DNA of 64,000 nt. Origin: Halorussus aquaticus (GTDB taxonomy: Archaea; Halobacteriota; Halobacteria; Halobacteriales; Haladaptataceae). The notes beneath the pieces were generated by a model. The model saw nothing but the letters and a program-made list of their open reading frames with translations, did not search any database and was not told the DNA's origin. A program made the translations under genes and the position numbers. Numbering within the stretch: position 1 is the stretch's first letter; each line of letters opens with the position of its first letter. The stretch is taken from positions 62,001 to 126,000 of the forward strand of contig NZ_CP100400.1 of the NCBI RefSeq assembly GCF_024218795.1, written 5' to 3'. This document shows, in pieces, positions 26,565 through 36,200 of the stretch.

Positions 26565-27449
26565 ATGAACATTCTCGTCGCCGGAGGAACCGGATTCATC
26601 GGTACGCGCCTCGTGCGAGCGTTAGACGACGACGGCCACGACGTGACCGCTCTGGCGCGGGACCCGAGCGAGGCGGACTTCCCCGCGGGCGTCGAGCGCG
26701 TCCGCGGCGACGTGACCGCCTACGACTCCATCGAGGGGGCTTTCGAGGGACAAGACGTCGTAGTCAATCTCGTCGCGCTCTCGCCGCTGTTCCAACCGTC
26801 GCGCGGGCAGTCCCACAAGCGGGTCCACCTCGGCGGCACGGAGAACGTCGTGACGGCGGCCCAGAACCACGACGTGCGCAAAATCGTCCAGATGAGCGCC
26901 CTCGGGGCGGACCCGACCGGTTCGACGGAGTATCTCCGCACGAAGGGGCAGGCCGAACAGGTCGTCCGCGACTCGGGTCTGGCGTTCACCATCTTCCGGC
27001 CCTCCGTCGTCTTCGGCGAGGGCGGGGAGTTCGTCTCGTTCACGAAGAAACTGAGTACGCCCTACGTCACTCCGCTCCCCGGCGGCGGGGCCACTCGGTT
27101 CCAGCCGATTTGGGTGGGCGACCTCGCACCGATACTCGCCGCGGGCGTCGAGGAGGAACGCGACGGCGAAGTCTACGAAATCGGCGGTCCGCAGGTGCTC
27201 TCGCTGGGGGACGTGACGAAACTCGTCTACCGGGCAGAGGGGAAACCGGCGACCGTCGTGCCGATTCCGATGCCGCTGGTGAAGGTCGGCCTGAGCGCGG
27301 CCGAGTTCGTCCCGTTCGTCCCCTTCGGTGCCGACCAGTTCCGGTCGCTGCGACTCGACAACACCGTCTCTCGAAACGACATCGACGCGTTCGGTGTGGA
27401 CGAGGGTGACTTGACCACGCTGTCGTCGTATCTCGGTCTCTCGGAGTGA
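26565..27449 (+). CDS. NAD(P)-binding SDR protein, complex I NDUFA9-like
   Basis: The 294-residue product begins with the Rossmann motif [15 protein letters not shown] (GGTGFIG) and has the atypical SDR pattern of the NDUFA9/NAD(P)-dependent epimerase group: [11 protein letters not shown] region, [25 protein letters not shown] and [15 protein letters not shown]. The classical YxxxK is replaced by YLRTKGQAE, which is usual for the atypical type. Archaeal homologues are conserved but without a tested substrate. It is divergent from tmk and ends about 300 bases before cetZ1. Confidence 0.85.
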   Translation: MNILVAGGTGFIGTRLVRALDDDGHDVTALARDPSEADFPAGVERVRGDVTAYDSIEGAFEGQDVVVNLVALSPLFQPSRGQSHKRVHLGGTENVVTAAQNHDVRKIVQMSALGADPTGSTEYLRTKGQAEQVVRDSGLAFTIFRPSVVFGEGGEFVSFTKKLSTPYVTPLPGGGATRFQPIWVGDLAPILAAGVEEERDGEVYEIGGPQVLSLGDVTKLVYRAEGKPATVVPIPMPLVKVGLSAAEFVPFVPFGADQFRSLRLDNTVSRNDIDAFGVDEGDLTTLSSYLGLSE

Positions 27450-27745
27450 CAGTAGTCAGGTCTCCCCCCGCGGGACGGTCCGTCGAAGACCCTAAAAACC
27501 GCGGAAACGCCCGTCTGACGGACGTCTGACGGGGGCGCACTCCCTGCTGTTTTCGGACACGTCCCTCGGCGGACAAACTTAAAGAGACATGTTCGACATC
27601 TGGTGCTGATTCACCCATTTAGGAAACATCGCGTTACCGTCTTGCGATTTTGCGTAACGAGCCGTTTCTCCATTCTGTGGAACGGACCAAAAGGATTATC
27701 ACCCCTTCGTGGTTGTATTTCTCCCAACGGAGTACGGTCCGGAAA
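27450..27745. promoter_or_regulatory. Upstream region of cetZ1
   Basis: No gene is supported here. The stretch has an AT-rich element acttaaag at about 27577 and another ccatttagg near 27616, either of which may be the promoter. Both would give a leader of more than 120 bases, unlike the leaderless genes nearby. GC falls below that of the flanking genes. Confidence 0.4.
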
Positions 27746-28927
27746 ATGAAGCTTGCAATGATTGGTTTCGGGCAGGCCGGTGGGAAAATCGTGGACAAGT
27801 TCCTGGAGTACGACCAGCGAACTGGAAGCGAAATAGTGCGGTCGGCGGTCGCGGTCAACTCCGCGAAGGCCGACCTCATGGGACTCGACAAGGTCCCCCA
27901 GGACAATCGTGTCCTCATCGGTCAGTCCCGAGTAAAGGGTCACGGCGTCGGAGCGGACAACGAACTCGGCGCGGAAATCGCCGAGGAGGACATCGACGAG
28001 ATTCAGGGAGCCATCGACAACATCCCGGTTCACGAAGTCGATGCGTTTCTCATCGTCGCGGGGATGGGTGGTGGCACTGGTTCCGGTGGCGCTCCCGTTC
28101 TCGCGAAGCACCTCAAACGAATCTACACCGAACCGGTGTACGGTCTCGGCATCCTGCCCGGCGGCGACGAGGGCGGGATCTACACGCTGAACGCCGCGCG
28201 GTCGTTCCAGACGTTCGTCCGCGAGGTGGACAACCTGATGGTGTTCGACAACGACGCGTGGCGACAGTCGGGCGAGTCCATCGAGAGCGGGTACGCGGAG
28301 ATAAACGAGGAGATAGTCCGGCGGTTCGGCATCCTCTTCGGCGCCGGCGAAGTCGGCGGTAACGACGAAGTCGCAGAGAGCGTCGTGGACTCCAGCGAGA
28401 TCATCAACACGCTCGCCGGAGGCGGCGTCTCGACCATCGGCTACGCCGCCGAGGAAGTCGAGACCGAAGACTCCTCCAGCGGTCTGCTCTCGCGGTTCAC
28501 CGGCGGCGACGAGGACACCCAGACCGACACCGCGAACACCACGAACCGCATCACCAGCCTCGTCCGGAAGGCCGCGCTCGGCCGACTCACCCTCCCCTGC
28601 GAAATCGAGGGAACCGAGCGCGCGCTGCTGGTCCTGAGCGGTCCGCCTCGACACCTCAATCGGAAGGGAATAGAGCGCGGTCGGAAGTGGCTCGAGGAGC
28701 AGACCGGGTCGATGGAAGTCCGCGGTGGCGACTACCCCGTTAGCGACTCCCAGTACGTCGCCAGCGTGGTCCTCCTGTCGGGCGTCAACAACGTCCCGCG
28801 CATCAAGGAGCTACAGGAGATCGCCATCGAGGCCCAGGAGAACATCGACGAGATTCAGGAGGAGAGCGAGGAGAACTTGGAGGAACTTGTGGAGGACGAC
28901 GACGATGAACTCGAACCACTGTTCTAA
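27746..28927 (+). CDS. cetZ1: Tubulin/FtsZ-superfamily protein CetZ
   Basis: CetZ proteins are the tubulin-superfamily cytoskeleton of haloarchaea that control cell shape and motility. The start is the ATG giving MKLAMIGFGQAGGKIVDKF. The GTP-binding G-box GGGTGSG is at residues 108-114, preceded by the GQAGGK loop, and the ILPGGDEGGIYTLNAARSF and DNDAWRQSGESIESGYAEIN blocks fit CetZ rather than FtsZ. The length (393) and very acidic C-terminal tail fit CetZ1. The last 23 bases overlap the next gene. Confidence 0.92.
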   Translation: MKLAMIGFGQAGGKIVDKFLEYDQRTGSEIVRSAVAVNSAKADLMGLDKVPQDNRVLIGQSRVKGHGVGADNELGAEIAEEDIDEIQGAIDNIPVHEVDAFLIVAGMGGGTGSGGAPVLAKHLKRIYTEPVYGLGILPGGDEGGIYTLNAARSFQTFVREVDNLMVFDNDAWRQSGESIESGYAEINEEIVRRFGILFGAGEVGGNDEVAESVVDSSEIINTLAGGGVSTIGYAAEEVETEDSSSGLLSRFTGGDEDTQTDTANTTNRITSLVRKAALGRLTLPCEIEGTERALLVLSGPPRHLNRKGIERGRKWLEEQTGSMEVRGGDYPVSDSQYVASVVLLSGVNNVPRIKELQEIAIEAQENIDEIQEESEENLEELVEDDDDELEPLF

Positions 28928-29693
28928 ACTACTCGCGCTGTTGTTCGCCACGACGCTGGTCGTCTCGGCGGTCGGTCCCGCCGCGGCGATGTCGGCCTCG
29001 GCCAGCGGCGCGCCCGACGAGAAGAAGGTCGGCGAGGACGTGAAATCGACGTTCACGGTCACCAAGCCGTTCAGCGAGTACGACACGTGGACGTTGAACG
29101 CGACCACCGAACTGAAAGACGTGACGTGGACCGTCCAACTGTACGACCAAGGCGGGTCGAAAATCAACCAGAAGTCCTACGACGGCCAGTCGTTCGACCA
29201 CGCGCTGAAGAAGAGCGACGCCTACGAGGTGAAGGTCGTCGTGAAGGGGACCGTGCCCGAGGTCGGGAACTTCACCTACGACCCCGCGCAGAAACTGGTG
29301 CTGGCCGAACTGAATCAGGTTCGCGAGGGCGGAAGTAGCGAGTCCATCAAGACGTGGACGTTCCGACCGTACACCGAGAAGAGTCAGGAGGCGCGCGACG
29401 CCATCGACTCGGCTCAGAAGGCTATCGACGCCGCGGGAAGTTCCGGCGCGGACGTGTCGGGTGCCGAGGACACGCTCGAGAACGCCGTCTCGGCGTTCGA
29501 CGCCGAGAACTTCGGCAACGCGGTGGACCTCGCCGACGAGGCCACCAAGAAAGCCGAAAGCTCCAAGCAGTCGAGCCAGCAGACCCAGATGCTGTTGTAC
29601 GGCGCTGCCGGACTGCTCGCGCTGGTCGTCGTGGTCGGCGGTGCGCTCTGGTACCGTTCCAACCAGCAGGACGACTACGACAAACTGCGCTGA
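28905..29693 (+). CDS. Signal-peptide protein with C-terminal TM, overlapping cetZ1
   Basis: The ATG at 28905 lies inside the end of cetZ1 in another frame and gives MNSNHCSKLLALLFATTLVVSAVGPAAAMS, a clear signal peptide. The mature part is a beta-type extracellular domain of about 110 residues, then an Ala/Asp/Ser-rich helical stretch with EDTLENAVSAFDAENFGNAVDLADEA-like repeats (about 165-210), then one membrane segment (MLLYGAAGLLALVVVVGGALWY) and a short cytoplasmic tail. The arrangement is that of a type-I membrane protein. Overlap with cetZ1 implies translational coupling and a linked role. Confidence 0.8.
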   Translation: MNSNHCSKLLALLFATTLVVSAVGPAAAMSASASGAPDEKKVGEDVKSTFTVTKPFSEYDTWTLNATTELKDVTWTVQLYDQGGSKINQKSYDGQSFDHALKKSDAYEVKVVVKGTVPEVGNFTYDPAQKLVLAELNQVREGGSSESIKTWTFRPYTEKSQEARDAIDSAQKAIDAAGSSGADVSGAEDTLENAVSAFDAENFGNAVDLADEATKKAESSKQSSQQTQMLLYGAAGLLALVVVVGGALWYRSNQQDDYDKLR

Positions 29694-29811
29694 CGCGGCC
29701 GCATTTTCCGGACCGGGATTTCGGGGGTTCACGCTTCGCGTCCGCGACGTTTTCCGCACCGAACGCTATTCCGTAGTCTCTTAAGCGAGGACGAGCGAGT
29801 TCCTACTCAGG

Positions 29812-30477
29812 ATGCGAGTCGTTGTCCCGTACGCCGCGACCGACCCGAAGACGCGACTAGCCGACGCGCTGTCGGCCGACGAGCGGACGGCGTTCGCCGA
29901 GGCGATGCTGGCGGACGTGCTGGCCGCGGTTCGGGCGACCGGCCGCGAACCCGAACTCCTCGCCACCGCGCCGGTCGCTGCGGACGCGCCGGTGACGGTG
30001 GACGACCGACCGCTGACCGAGGCGGTCAACGCCGTACTGGCCGAGACCGACGAGGCGGTCGCTATCGTGATGGCCGACCTCGCGCTGGCGACGCCCGACG
30101 CGTTCGGGCAGTTGTTCGAGCGCGACGGCGGGGTCGTAATCGCGCCGGGCCGGGGCGGCGGGACGAACGCGCTGGTCGCGCGCCATCCGGAGTTCCGAGT
30201 GGACTACCACGGCACCTCGTTTCTCGACCACCTCGCGGCCGCCCAGGAGGTCGGTGCGGCGGTCGAAGTGGTCGATTCGCACCGACTGGCGACCGACGTG
30301 GACGAGCGCGCGGACTTGGCGGAGGTGCTGATTCACGGGGGAAGCGAGGCGCGACGCGCCTCGGCCACGCGAGCGGCGGAGCCGCGAGCGACGAGGAAGT
30401 CGTTGGAGTGGTTGCAATCGGCGGGGTTCTCGCTGGCGAGCGACGAGAGTCGCGTGGGCGTGGTTCGGGACGAGTAG
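29812..30477 (+). CDS. cofC: 2-phospho-L-lactate guanylyltransferase, F420 biosynthesis
   Basis: The enzyme joins GTP and 2-phospho-L-lactate to make the activated side chain for cofactor F420. The N-terminal MRVVVPYAATDPKTRLADALSADER is the nucleotidyltransferase signature, with VAIVMADLALATPDAF and VVIAPGRGGGTNALVARHPEF as sugar-nucleotide and metal sites. Near the end an in-frame stretch (about residues 176-202, SEARRASATRAAEPRATRKS) breaks the usual DLAEVLIHG...SLEWLQSAGF join and is made of hairpin DNA. The cofG gene follows at 64 bases, so these two belong to one pathway. Confidence 0.9.
   Translation: MRVVVPYAATDPKTRLADALSADERTAFAEAMLADVLAAVRATGREPELLATAPVAADAPVTVDDRPLTEAVNAVLAETDEAVAIVMADLALATPDAFGQLFERDGGVVIAPGRGGGTNALVARHPEFRVDYHGTSFLDHLAAAQEVGAAVEVVDSHRLATDVDERADLAEVLIHGGSEARRASATRAAEPRATRKSLEWLQSAGFSLASDESRVGVVRDE
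30346..30385 (+). repeat. Hairpin-forming in-frame insertion in cofC
   Basis: Two perfect hairpins lie inside the coding sequence: gaggcgcg-a-cgcgcctc (30346-30362) and gcggc-gga-gccgc (30373-30385). They encode an Arg/Ala/Ser-rich stretch absent from the family core. The same general DNA pattern occurs in purC and in the acetyltransferase gene near 48.2 kb. Confidence 0.55.
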
Positions 30478-30541
30478 TTCGGGAGCGGCGGTCTTTCCGG
30501 AGTAGCAACCGTTTTCAGCGCCGCGCGGGAACAACGGGACG

Positions 30542-31618
30542 ATGATTCCGGGGGCCGACGAGTACGACGTTGCTATCACCTTCGACGAGACCGAGGTCCG
30601 GCGACTGCTCTCGGTCGAACCCGCGGACGTGGACGCCGCCGACGAACTCACCTTCGCGAAGAACGTCTTCGTCCCGCTGACGACCGCCTGCCGGTACACC
30701 TGCACCTACTGCACCTACTTCGACGCGCCCGGCGAGGCGTCGCTGCTCTCGCCCGAGGAGGTCCGGGACATCGTCCGGACGGGCGCGGACGCCGGGTGTA
30801 CGGAGGCGCTGTTCACCTTCGGCGACGACCCCGACGACCGCTACGACCGGATTCACCACCAACTCGCGGAGTGGGGCCACGACTCGATTCACACGTATCT
30901 ACGCGAGGTCTGCGAAATCGCGCTGGAGGAGGGCCTCCTGCCCCACAGCAACCCCGGCGACCAGACTCGCGAGCAGATGGAACTCGTCGCGGACGTGAAC
31001 GCCTCGATGGGCGTGATGCTCGAAACCACCGCCGACGTGGACGCCCACGCCGGTCCCCGCGTCAAGAACCCCGGCCAGCGCCTCCACACCATCCGGACCG
31101 CGGGCGAACTCGGCGTCCCGTTCACCACCGGCATCCTCGTGGGCATCGGCGAGGACTGGCGCGACCGGGCCGAGAGCCTGCTGGCCATCCGCGAGATGCA
31201 CGAGCGCTACGGCCACGTGCAGGAGGTCATCGTCCAGAACGTGGTGCCCAACGAGCGGTCGTCCTACGAGCGACCTTCTGTCGAGACCATGCGCCGGGTC
31301 GTGGCGATGGCCCGCGCCTGCCTCCCCGAGGAGGTGTCGGTGCAGGTCCCGCCCAACCTCTCGCCGACCCGCGACCTGCTCGACTGCGGCGTGGACGATT
31401 TAGGGGGGGTCTCGCCAATCACGGACGACCACATCAATCCGGAGTACAAGTGGCCCGCCCTGCAAGAGTTGGAGGACATCGCCGACGAGGCCGGGGTGCC
31501 CCTGCGCGAGCGCCTGCCGGTGTACCGGCGGTTTCTCGACGACGAATCGTGGGTCTCCGAGCGAGTCCGACGGACCATCGAGACCGACGGGCGGTACCGC
31601 GCCGTGGTCGACGACTGA
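30542..31618 (+). CDS. cofG: 7,8-didemethyl-8-hydroxy-5-deazariboflavin synthase, CofG subunit
   Basis: CofG is a radical SAM enzyme that, with CofH, makes the deazaflavin Fo of cofactor F420. The cluster motif is Cys50, Cys54 and Cys57 in TTACRYTCTYCTYF. Following blocks (LFTFGDDPDDRYDRI, LPHSNPGDQTREQME, GILVGIGEDWRDRAESLLAIREMHERYGHVQEVIVQN) match CofG. It follows cofC by 64 bases, with cofH about 5 kb away. Length (358) is normal. Confidence 0.95.
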   Translation: MIPGADEYDVAITFDETEVRRLLSVEPADVDAADELTFAKNVFVPLTTACRYTCTYCTYFDAPGEASLLSPEEVRDIVRTGADAGCTEALFTFGDDPDDRYDRIHHQLAEWGHDSIHTYLREVCEIALEEGLLPHSNPGDQTREQMELVADVNASMGVMLETTADVDAHAGPRVKNPGQRLHTIRTAGELGVPFTTGILVGIGEDWRDRAESLLAIREMHERYGHVQEVIVQNVVPNERSSYERPSVETMRRVVAMARACLPEEVSVQVPPNLSPTRDLLDCGVDDLGGVSPITDDHINPEYKWPALQELEDIADEAGVPLRERLPVYRRFLDDESWVSERVRRTIETDGRYRAVVDD

Positions 31619-31665
31619 TTCGGTCGGGGCCGAACCGGACCGCACCCGAAGCGCCACGGGACCCG

Positions 31666-32313
31666 CTATCGCTCTTCGAACTCCAGCGCGAGCGGTCGGG
31701 CCAGTCGGCTAGCCCCGTCGCCGATTCTCTTCCGGATGGATTCCAGCGTTCCTCTCTCCGACGACGAGACGCAAAGCTCGCTCCCCTCACGGTCGACGAC
31801 GCCGCGCTCCCGGAGCGCGTCGAGTGCACGGTCCACGGCCTCGTCGTCGGCGTCGAGCGCCTCGGACAACTCTCGCCGCGTTCGGGACTGCTCGGCGAGC
31901 GTCTCGTGGACACGCCGTGCGACGTACGTCCGGTACACCGTCTCGCCGTCGCGGGCGTCGTCGTCCGTGAGTCCGTCATAGCGTAGTCTTTGGACCGAAT
32001 CGAGGAGAATCCACGCGCCGACGACGAGGAAGGCTCCGGGGAGCCAGTGGCTTCCGCCGTCAAACGCCAGAAGCGCGGCCCCCGAGACGAGCAGTACGAC
32101 GGAGAATCCCAGCGCCCGAACGCCAGACTGGAGGCCGTAGGCGTCCTCCACGACCTCAGACAGGCCGACGATGGCCGCAGTGACGGCCGTAGTCACGAGC
32201 TGTGCGACCGACGCGTCGAACAGTACGTGTAGCGCCGCGAGCACCCCGCTGCTGAGCAGGAACGACCGAACCCGGACTCGCTCGCGGAGTCCGTCGAGGA
32301 GCGTCTCCGACAT
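31666..32313 (-). CDS. Membrane protein with C-terminal winged helix
   Basis: The start is set at the ATG giving MSETLLDGLRERVRVRS. The N-terminal 115 residues have four membrane segments (for example SFLLSSGVLAALHVLFDASVAQLV). The C-terminal half is cytoplasmic and looks like a winged helix (RTRRELSEALDADDEAVDRALDALRERGVVDREGSELCV). A membrane-bound DNA-binding regulator would fit. It is convergent with cofG, 47 bases between stops. No known family name is certain. Confidence 0.65.
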   Translation of the reverse strand: MSETLLDGLRERVRVRSFLLSSGVLAALHVLFDASVAQLVTTAVTAAIVGLSEVVEDAYGLQSGVRALGFSVVLLVSGAALLAFDGGSHWLPGAFLVVGAWILLDSVQRLRYDGLTDDDARDGETVYRTYVARRVHETLAEQSRTRRELSEALDADDEAVDRALDALRERGVVDREGSELCVSSSERGTLESIRKRIGDGASRLARPLALEFEER

Positions 32314-32486
32314 CGGTTCCACGTATTCGACCGACCCAGTTAACGTCTGTTGGTGTTCCAACAGGATTTCGGCGTCGGTCAGTCGACAACAGGTAGTCGG
32401 TCGGCTGACCGGACGACACCACTGGCGACTCCTCGACGTACGAACGCTCGCACGGAGAAGTCGGAACGAAGAGTCCGTATTCTCGT

Positions 32487-33584
32487 CTACAGTCTCACCA
32501 GTTCGACCACGAACGCCGCGTCTCGGGGGTCCTCGCCCTCGACGCGAACGTCGCCGCCGTACTGCTCTACGAGCGTGTCCACGAGGTAGAGACCGATGCC
32601 GGTGCCCGTGCTGTCGATGCCCTGTTCGCCCCGGCCGAAGATTGCCTCGCGCCGGTCGCTCGGAATCCCCGACCCGTTGTCGGCGATGCGAACCGTCACG
32701 GCGTCGTCGTCGGTCTCGACGCCGACTTCCACCCTCGGGTCGTCCGCGTCGTTGTGCTGGGCCGCGTTGTTGAGCAGGTTGCTGAACACCGACGAGAGCA
32801 TGTTGTTCGCCCGAACCCGGACCTCGGGTATCTCGCCGTCCACGACGAAGGTGGCGTCGTCGTACGAGGTCCGGACCTTCCGGAGTTCGCTCTCGAGGAC
32901 GCTGTCAGCGTCCACGGGTTCGAGGTCGGGGTCCTCCTCGCCCGTGATGGTCTCCAGCAGCGTCGAGACCGTCTCGGTGAGTTCGACCACGTGGCCGGTG
33001 TTCTCCAGCATCCGGTCGAGGTACTCCTCGTGGTCGTCGTCCTCGATTTCCTCTCGGAGGAGTTGGGCCATGCCCCGGACGACGTTCATGTCGTTGCGGA
33101 TGTCGTGTTCGAGAATCTGGTTCAGGATGGCGAGTTGTTCGGTCCGGCGGGCGAGTTCCCGTTCGTTCTTCTTGCGCTCGATGGCGTACCGCATGGTGCG
33201 AACGAGGAGTTCGCCGTCGATTTCGCCCTTGATGAGGTAGTCCTGCGCGCCGCGCTGGACCGCGTCCACGCCGAACTGGCGGTCGTTCAGTCCGGTCAGC
33301 AGGACGATGGGGACCTCGCGGGTCTGGTCGAGGACCGAATCGAGGGTCGCCTCGCCGCCGCTGTCGGGCAACATCAGGTCGAGCAGGACGATGTCCACCG
33401 GTTCGGTTTCGAGTTGTTCGAGACCGTCTTCGAGGCGCTCCTCGTGGACGAGCGAGAGGTTCGGCGAGAGGTTGTCGCTGTCGTCCAGTATGTTGCCCTT
33501 CATCTGGAGCATCTCCTCGAAGAGGCGAGCGTCGCCCGGATTGTCCTCTATCAGCAGGACCGTCGTCTTGTCCTGTTCACTCAT
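32487..33584 (-). CDS. Response regulator-histidine kinase hybrid
   Basis: The 365-residue product has an N-terminal receiver domain with phospho-acceptor Asp69 ([14 protein letters not shown]), then a DHp helix with His160 in [12 protein letters not shown], then a HATPase domain with N-box [10 protein letters not shown]1 box [11 protein letters not shown] and G2 box [15 protein letters not shown] kinase that has its own receiver but no sensor is typical of haloarchaeal phosphorelays. It overlaps the end of the single-receiver gene (ATGA-like overlap) and is the third gene of a coupled set. Confidence 0.9.
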   Translation of the reverse strand: MSEQDKTTVLLIEDNPGDARLFEEMLQMKGNILDDSDNLSPNLSLVHEERLEDGLEQLETEPVDIVLLDLMLPDSGGEATLDSVLDQTREVPIVLLTGLNDRQFGVDAVQRGAQDYLIKGEIDGELLVRTMRYAIERKKNERELARRTEQLAILNQILEHDIRNDMNVVRGMAQLLREEIEDDDHEEYLDRMLENTGHVVELTETVSTLLETITGEEDPDLEPVDADSVLESELRKVRTSYDDATFVVDGEIPEVRVRANNMLSSVFSNLLNNAAQHNDADDPRVEVGVETDDDAVTVRIADNGSGIPSDRREAIFGRGEQGIDSTGTGIGLYLVDTLVEQYGGDVRVEGEDPRDAAFVVELVRL

Positions 33585-34029
33585 CGTTCGGGGGGAGTTT
33601 GACTATCGAGAGCCAGAACTGTTCTAGGTTCTGTGCGACTTCGATGAACTGGTCGATGTCCACCGGCTTGGTGATGTAGGCGTTGGCGTGTAACTCGTAG
33701 CTCTTCGCGATGTCCTCCTCGGCCTCCGAACTGGTCAGCACGACCACGGGGATGCGCCGGAGTTCGCGGTCCTCGTCTATCTCCTCGAGGACCTCCGTCC
33801 CGTCCTTGCGGGGGAGGTTCAGGTCGAGCAGGATGAGGTCCGGTTGGGGCGTGCCCTCGTACTCGCCCTCGCGGCGCAGGAACGCCATCGCCTCGACGCC
33901 GTCCTTGACCACGTGGAGGTTGTTCAGCACGTCGCCCTGTTTGAGCGCCTCCTTGGTCAGGCGCACGTCGCCGGGATTGTCCTCCACTAACAGAATCTCT
34001 ATCGCCTCTCCGGGCGGGTCGCTATTCAT
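33577..34029 (-). CDS. Single-domain response regulator
   Basis: The 150-residue product is a lone receiver domain with phospho-Asp69 in [15 protein letters not shown], the acidic pair in LVEDNPGD, and the conserved Thr/Lys ([21 protein letters not shown]). This type is found next to phytochrome or sensor kinases as a diffusible relay partner (Rcp1-like). The ATG chosen at 34029 overlaps the stop of the upstream kinase, and its own stop overlaps the start of the next kinase, so all three are translated in line. Confidence 0.92.
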   Translation of the reverse strand: MNSDPPGEAIEILLVEDNPGDVRLTKEALKQGDVLNNLHVVKDGVEAMAFLRREGEYEGTPQPDLILLDLNLPRKDGTEVLEEIDEDRELRRIPVVVLTSSEAEEDIAKSYELHANAYITKPVDIDQFIEVAQNLEQFWLSIVKLPPNDE

Positions 34030-35473
34030 CGCCGACACCTCCCGCCGCGAGGGTGAAGTAGAACGTGGAACCCTCGCCCACCTCGGATTCGAGCCAGATG
34101 TCGCCCTCGTGGCGGTCGAGTATCTTCTGACACATGGCGAGACCGATGCCGGTGCCGGAGTACTCGTCGTTGCCGTGAAGCCGCGAGAAGATGCGGAACA
34201 CCTCGTCGGACTCGTCCTCGGGGATGCCGATGCCGTTGTCGCTCACCGAGAACACGTGGGTCTCGCCGTCGCGCTCGGCCGACACGTGAACTCGGGGCGT
34301 CTCCTCGTCGCAGTACTTGATGGCGTTGCTCACGAGGTTCTGGAGCAACACGACCATCTGGCTCTCGTCGCACACCGCGGCCGGGAGCGGGTCGTGGGTC
34401 ACCTCGGCACCGCTCTCGTGAATCGCGACCTGCAGGTTGTCGGTCGCCTGATCGACGACCGACTCGAAGTCGGTCCGCTCGAACTCGCCGCCTCTGGAGT
34501 CCACCCGGGAGTACTTCAGGAGGTCGTTTATCATCTCCTTCATCCGGTTGGCTCCGTCCACCGCGTAGTCGATGAACTCCTGAGCGTCCTCGTCGAGGTC
34601 CTCCTTGTACCCGCGTTCGAGCAACTGCATGTAACTTGACACCATTCGGAGCGGTTCTTGGAGGTCGTGGGAGGTCACGTAGGCGAACTGCTCTAACTGG
34701 GCGTTCGACTCCTCCAGTTTCTCGACGGTCTCCTTCAGTTCTATCTCGGCCTCCTTGCGGTCGGTGATGTCGCGCGTGATGACCTGAAACGTCTCGCGCT
34801 CGCCCGGCAGGTCCACCGACGCGAAGACGTTGTGGAAGTACTTCCCATCGTACCCGTCCTCGAACCGTCTGGTCGTCCCGGTCTCGATGACCTCCCGACC
34901 GATTTCGAGTCGCCGCTCGGCCACGTCGTCCGGAACCACGTCGAACAGCGACTGGCCCGTCAGCGCCGTCGGCGTGGAGTCGAGCGTCTCCGCCATCGCG
35001 GCGTTCGCCATCACGAACTCTCCGTCTGCCTTTATCTGCGCGATGAGGTCCGGGGAGTTGTTCACCAGCAGTTCGTACTTCTGCTCGGTGCGGCGCTGTT
35101 CGACCGCGTTGTCTATCTGGTTCGCCAGTTTCTCGAACTGCTGTTCGCCTTCGTCCTTCTGGAAGTAGTGGGTAACGCCGGCGGCGACCGCTTCGCTCGC
35201 CACCGCCTCGCTTCCGGTGCCTGTCAACAGGATGAACGGCTGTTCGAAACCGCGCTCGCGCGCCGCTTCGAGGAACTCGATTCCGTTCGTCTCCGGCATC
35301 TGATAGTCAGTGACGACGCAGTCGACGTCCGCGGCGTCGAGGCGTTCCAACCCCTCGCGGGCGTCGTTCGCCTTCATCGTCGTCATGTCGTAGTCGGTCG
35401 CGAGCGTGTCGGCGACGACCTGCGCGTAGAAACTGCTGTCGTCGACGACTAACACCCTTATAGAGGTGTCCAT
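34022..35473 (-). CDS. Receiver-PAS-histidine kinase
   Basis: The 483-residue product has a receiver domain with phospho-Asp56 ([14 protein letters not shown]), a PAS domain (about 130-235: [28 protein letters not shown]), a short coiled coil with [21 protein letters not shown], the DHp with His269 in [21 protein letters not shown], and a HATPase with [18 protein letters not shown] and GTGIGLAMC. It is the first gene of the three-gene phosphorelay and the likely sensor. The signal is unknown; the HDLQEPLR helix is shared with phytochrome-class kinases. Confidence 0.92.
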   Translation of the reverse strand: MDTSIRVLVVDDSSFYAQVVADTLATDYDMTTMKANDAREGLERLDAADVDCVVTDYQMPETNGIEFLEAARERGFEQPFILLTGTGSEAVASEAVAAGVTHYFQKDEGEQQFEKLANQIDNAVEQRRTEQKYELLVNNSPDLIAQIKADGEFVMANAAMAETLDSTPTALTGQSLFDVVPDDVAERRLEIGREVIETGTTRRFEDGYDGKYFHNVFASVDLPGERETFQVITRDITDRKEAEIELKETVEKLEESNAQLEQFAYVTSHDLQEPLRMVSSYMQLLERGYKEDLDEDAQEFIDYAVDGANRMKEMINDLLKYSRVDSRGGEFERTDFESVVDQATDNLQVAIHESGAEVTHDPLPAAVCDESQMVVLLQNLVSNAIKYCDEETPRVHVSAERDGETHVFSVSDNGIGIPEDESDEVFRIFSRLHGNDEYSGTGIGLAMCQKILDRHEGDIWLESEVGEGSTFYFTLAAGGVGDE

Positions 35474-35617
35474 GTGTCTGGCAGGTTCGTATCTACTTTC
35501 ATAAGTGTACTGAACTCGCTCACAATCTTGTTTATCTTTGAACTGACGCGCCTGAATGGGCGAACACGGACTACTCGACGGTCTGACGGAACGTCGAGCG
35601 ACCGAGGCGGGACGACT

Positions 35618-36175
35618 CTACCGCAGGTACCGCGTCTCTAGCTCCGGCAGTCGCTTCCGGACCGCGACGTAGACAACCGAGAGCGCCAGTCCGACTACCG
35701 TGAGCTGTCGCACCACCCCGTCGAACAGGAGCAGGCCCGGCAGCGAGAACAGGCCCACCAGCAGGAGGTCCTCGGGCGCGCCGTCGTAGCGAATCCAGCG
35801 CCGCGGCCGCACCCACCGCTTCGCGGGATGGACGTAGACGCCGCGGTCGTCGGTGGCCTCCCACGGTCGGAGTTCGAGACCGCCGCCCGCGGCGTCGGTG
35901 ACGCAGTGGAGCGCGGCCGACAGCAGGAAGAACGCCGCGGCGAGCGCCGCGGAACCGCCGACGACGAGCGCCAGTGCGCTCGCGCCGAGAGCGGCGACCG
36001 AGTAGTAGACCGGGAAGTGGAGCGTCCGGCGGTGCTGGCCCGACAGCAGGTCGAGGTCCGGGAAGACCCCGCCAGCGAGTCCGGGCAGTGCGGCCACGGG
36101 CGCGAGTTCGGGCGCGACGACCGCGAGCGGGGCCGCCAGCGCGACCCCCATCGCGGCGTGGGTGGTGTTCATCAT
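35618..36175 (-). CDS. Membrane-bound metal-dependent hydrolase-like protein (YdjM/DUF457)
   Basis: The 185-residue product has four to five membrane segments and the DUF457 signature: His in NTTHAAMGVALAAPLAV, then PGLAGGVFPDLDLLSGQHRRTLHFPVYYS and later HCVTDAAGGG, with His and Asp that can hold a metal. Some members are called LexA-regulated YdjM. The substrate is unknown. It starts 26 bases after the stop of cofH on the same strand and may be co-transcribed. Confidence 0.8.
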   Translation of the reverse strand: MMNTTHAAMGVALAAPLAVVAPELAPVAALPGLAGGVFPDLDLLSGQHRRTLHFPVYYSVAALGASALALVVGGSAALAAAFFLLSAALHCVTDAAGGGLELRPWEATDDRGVYVHPAKRWVRPRRWIRYDGAPEDLLLVGLFSLPGLLLFDGVVRQLTVVGLALSVVYVAVRKRLPELETRYLR

Positions 36176-36200
36176 GCGTCGTCTCTCTCGGGGGTCGAGT

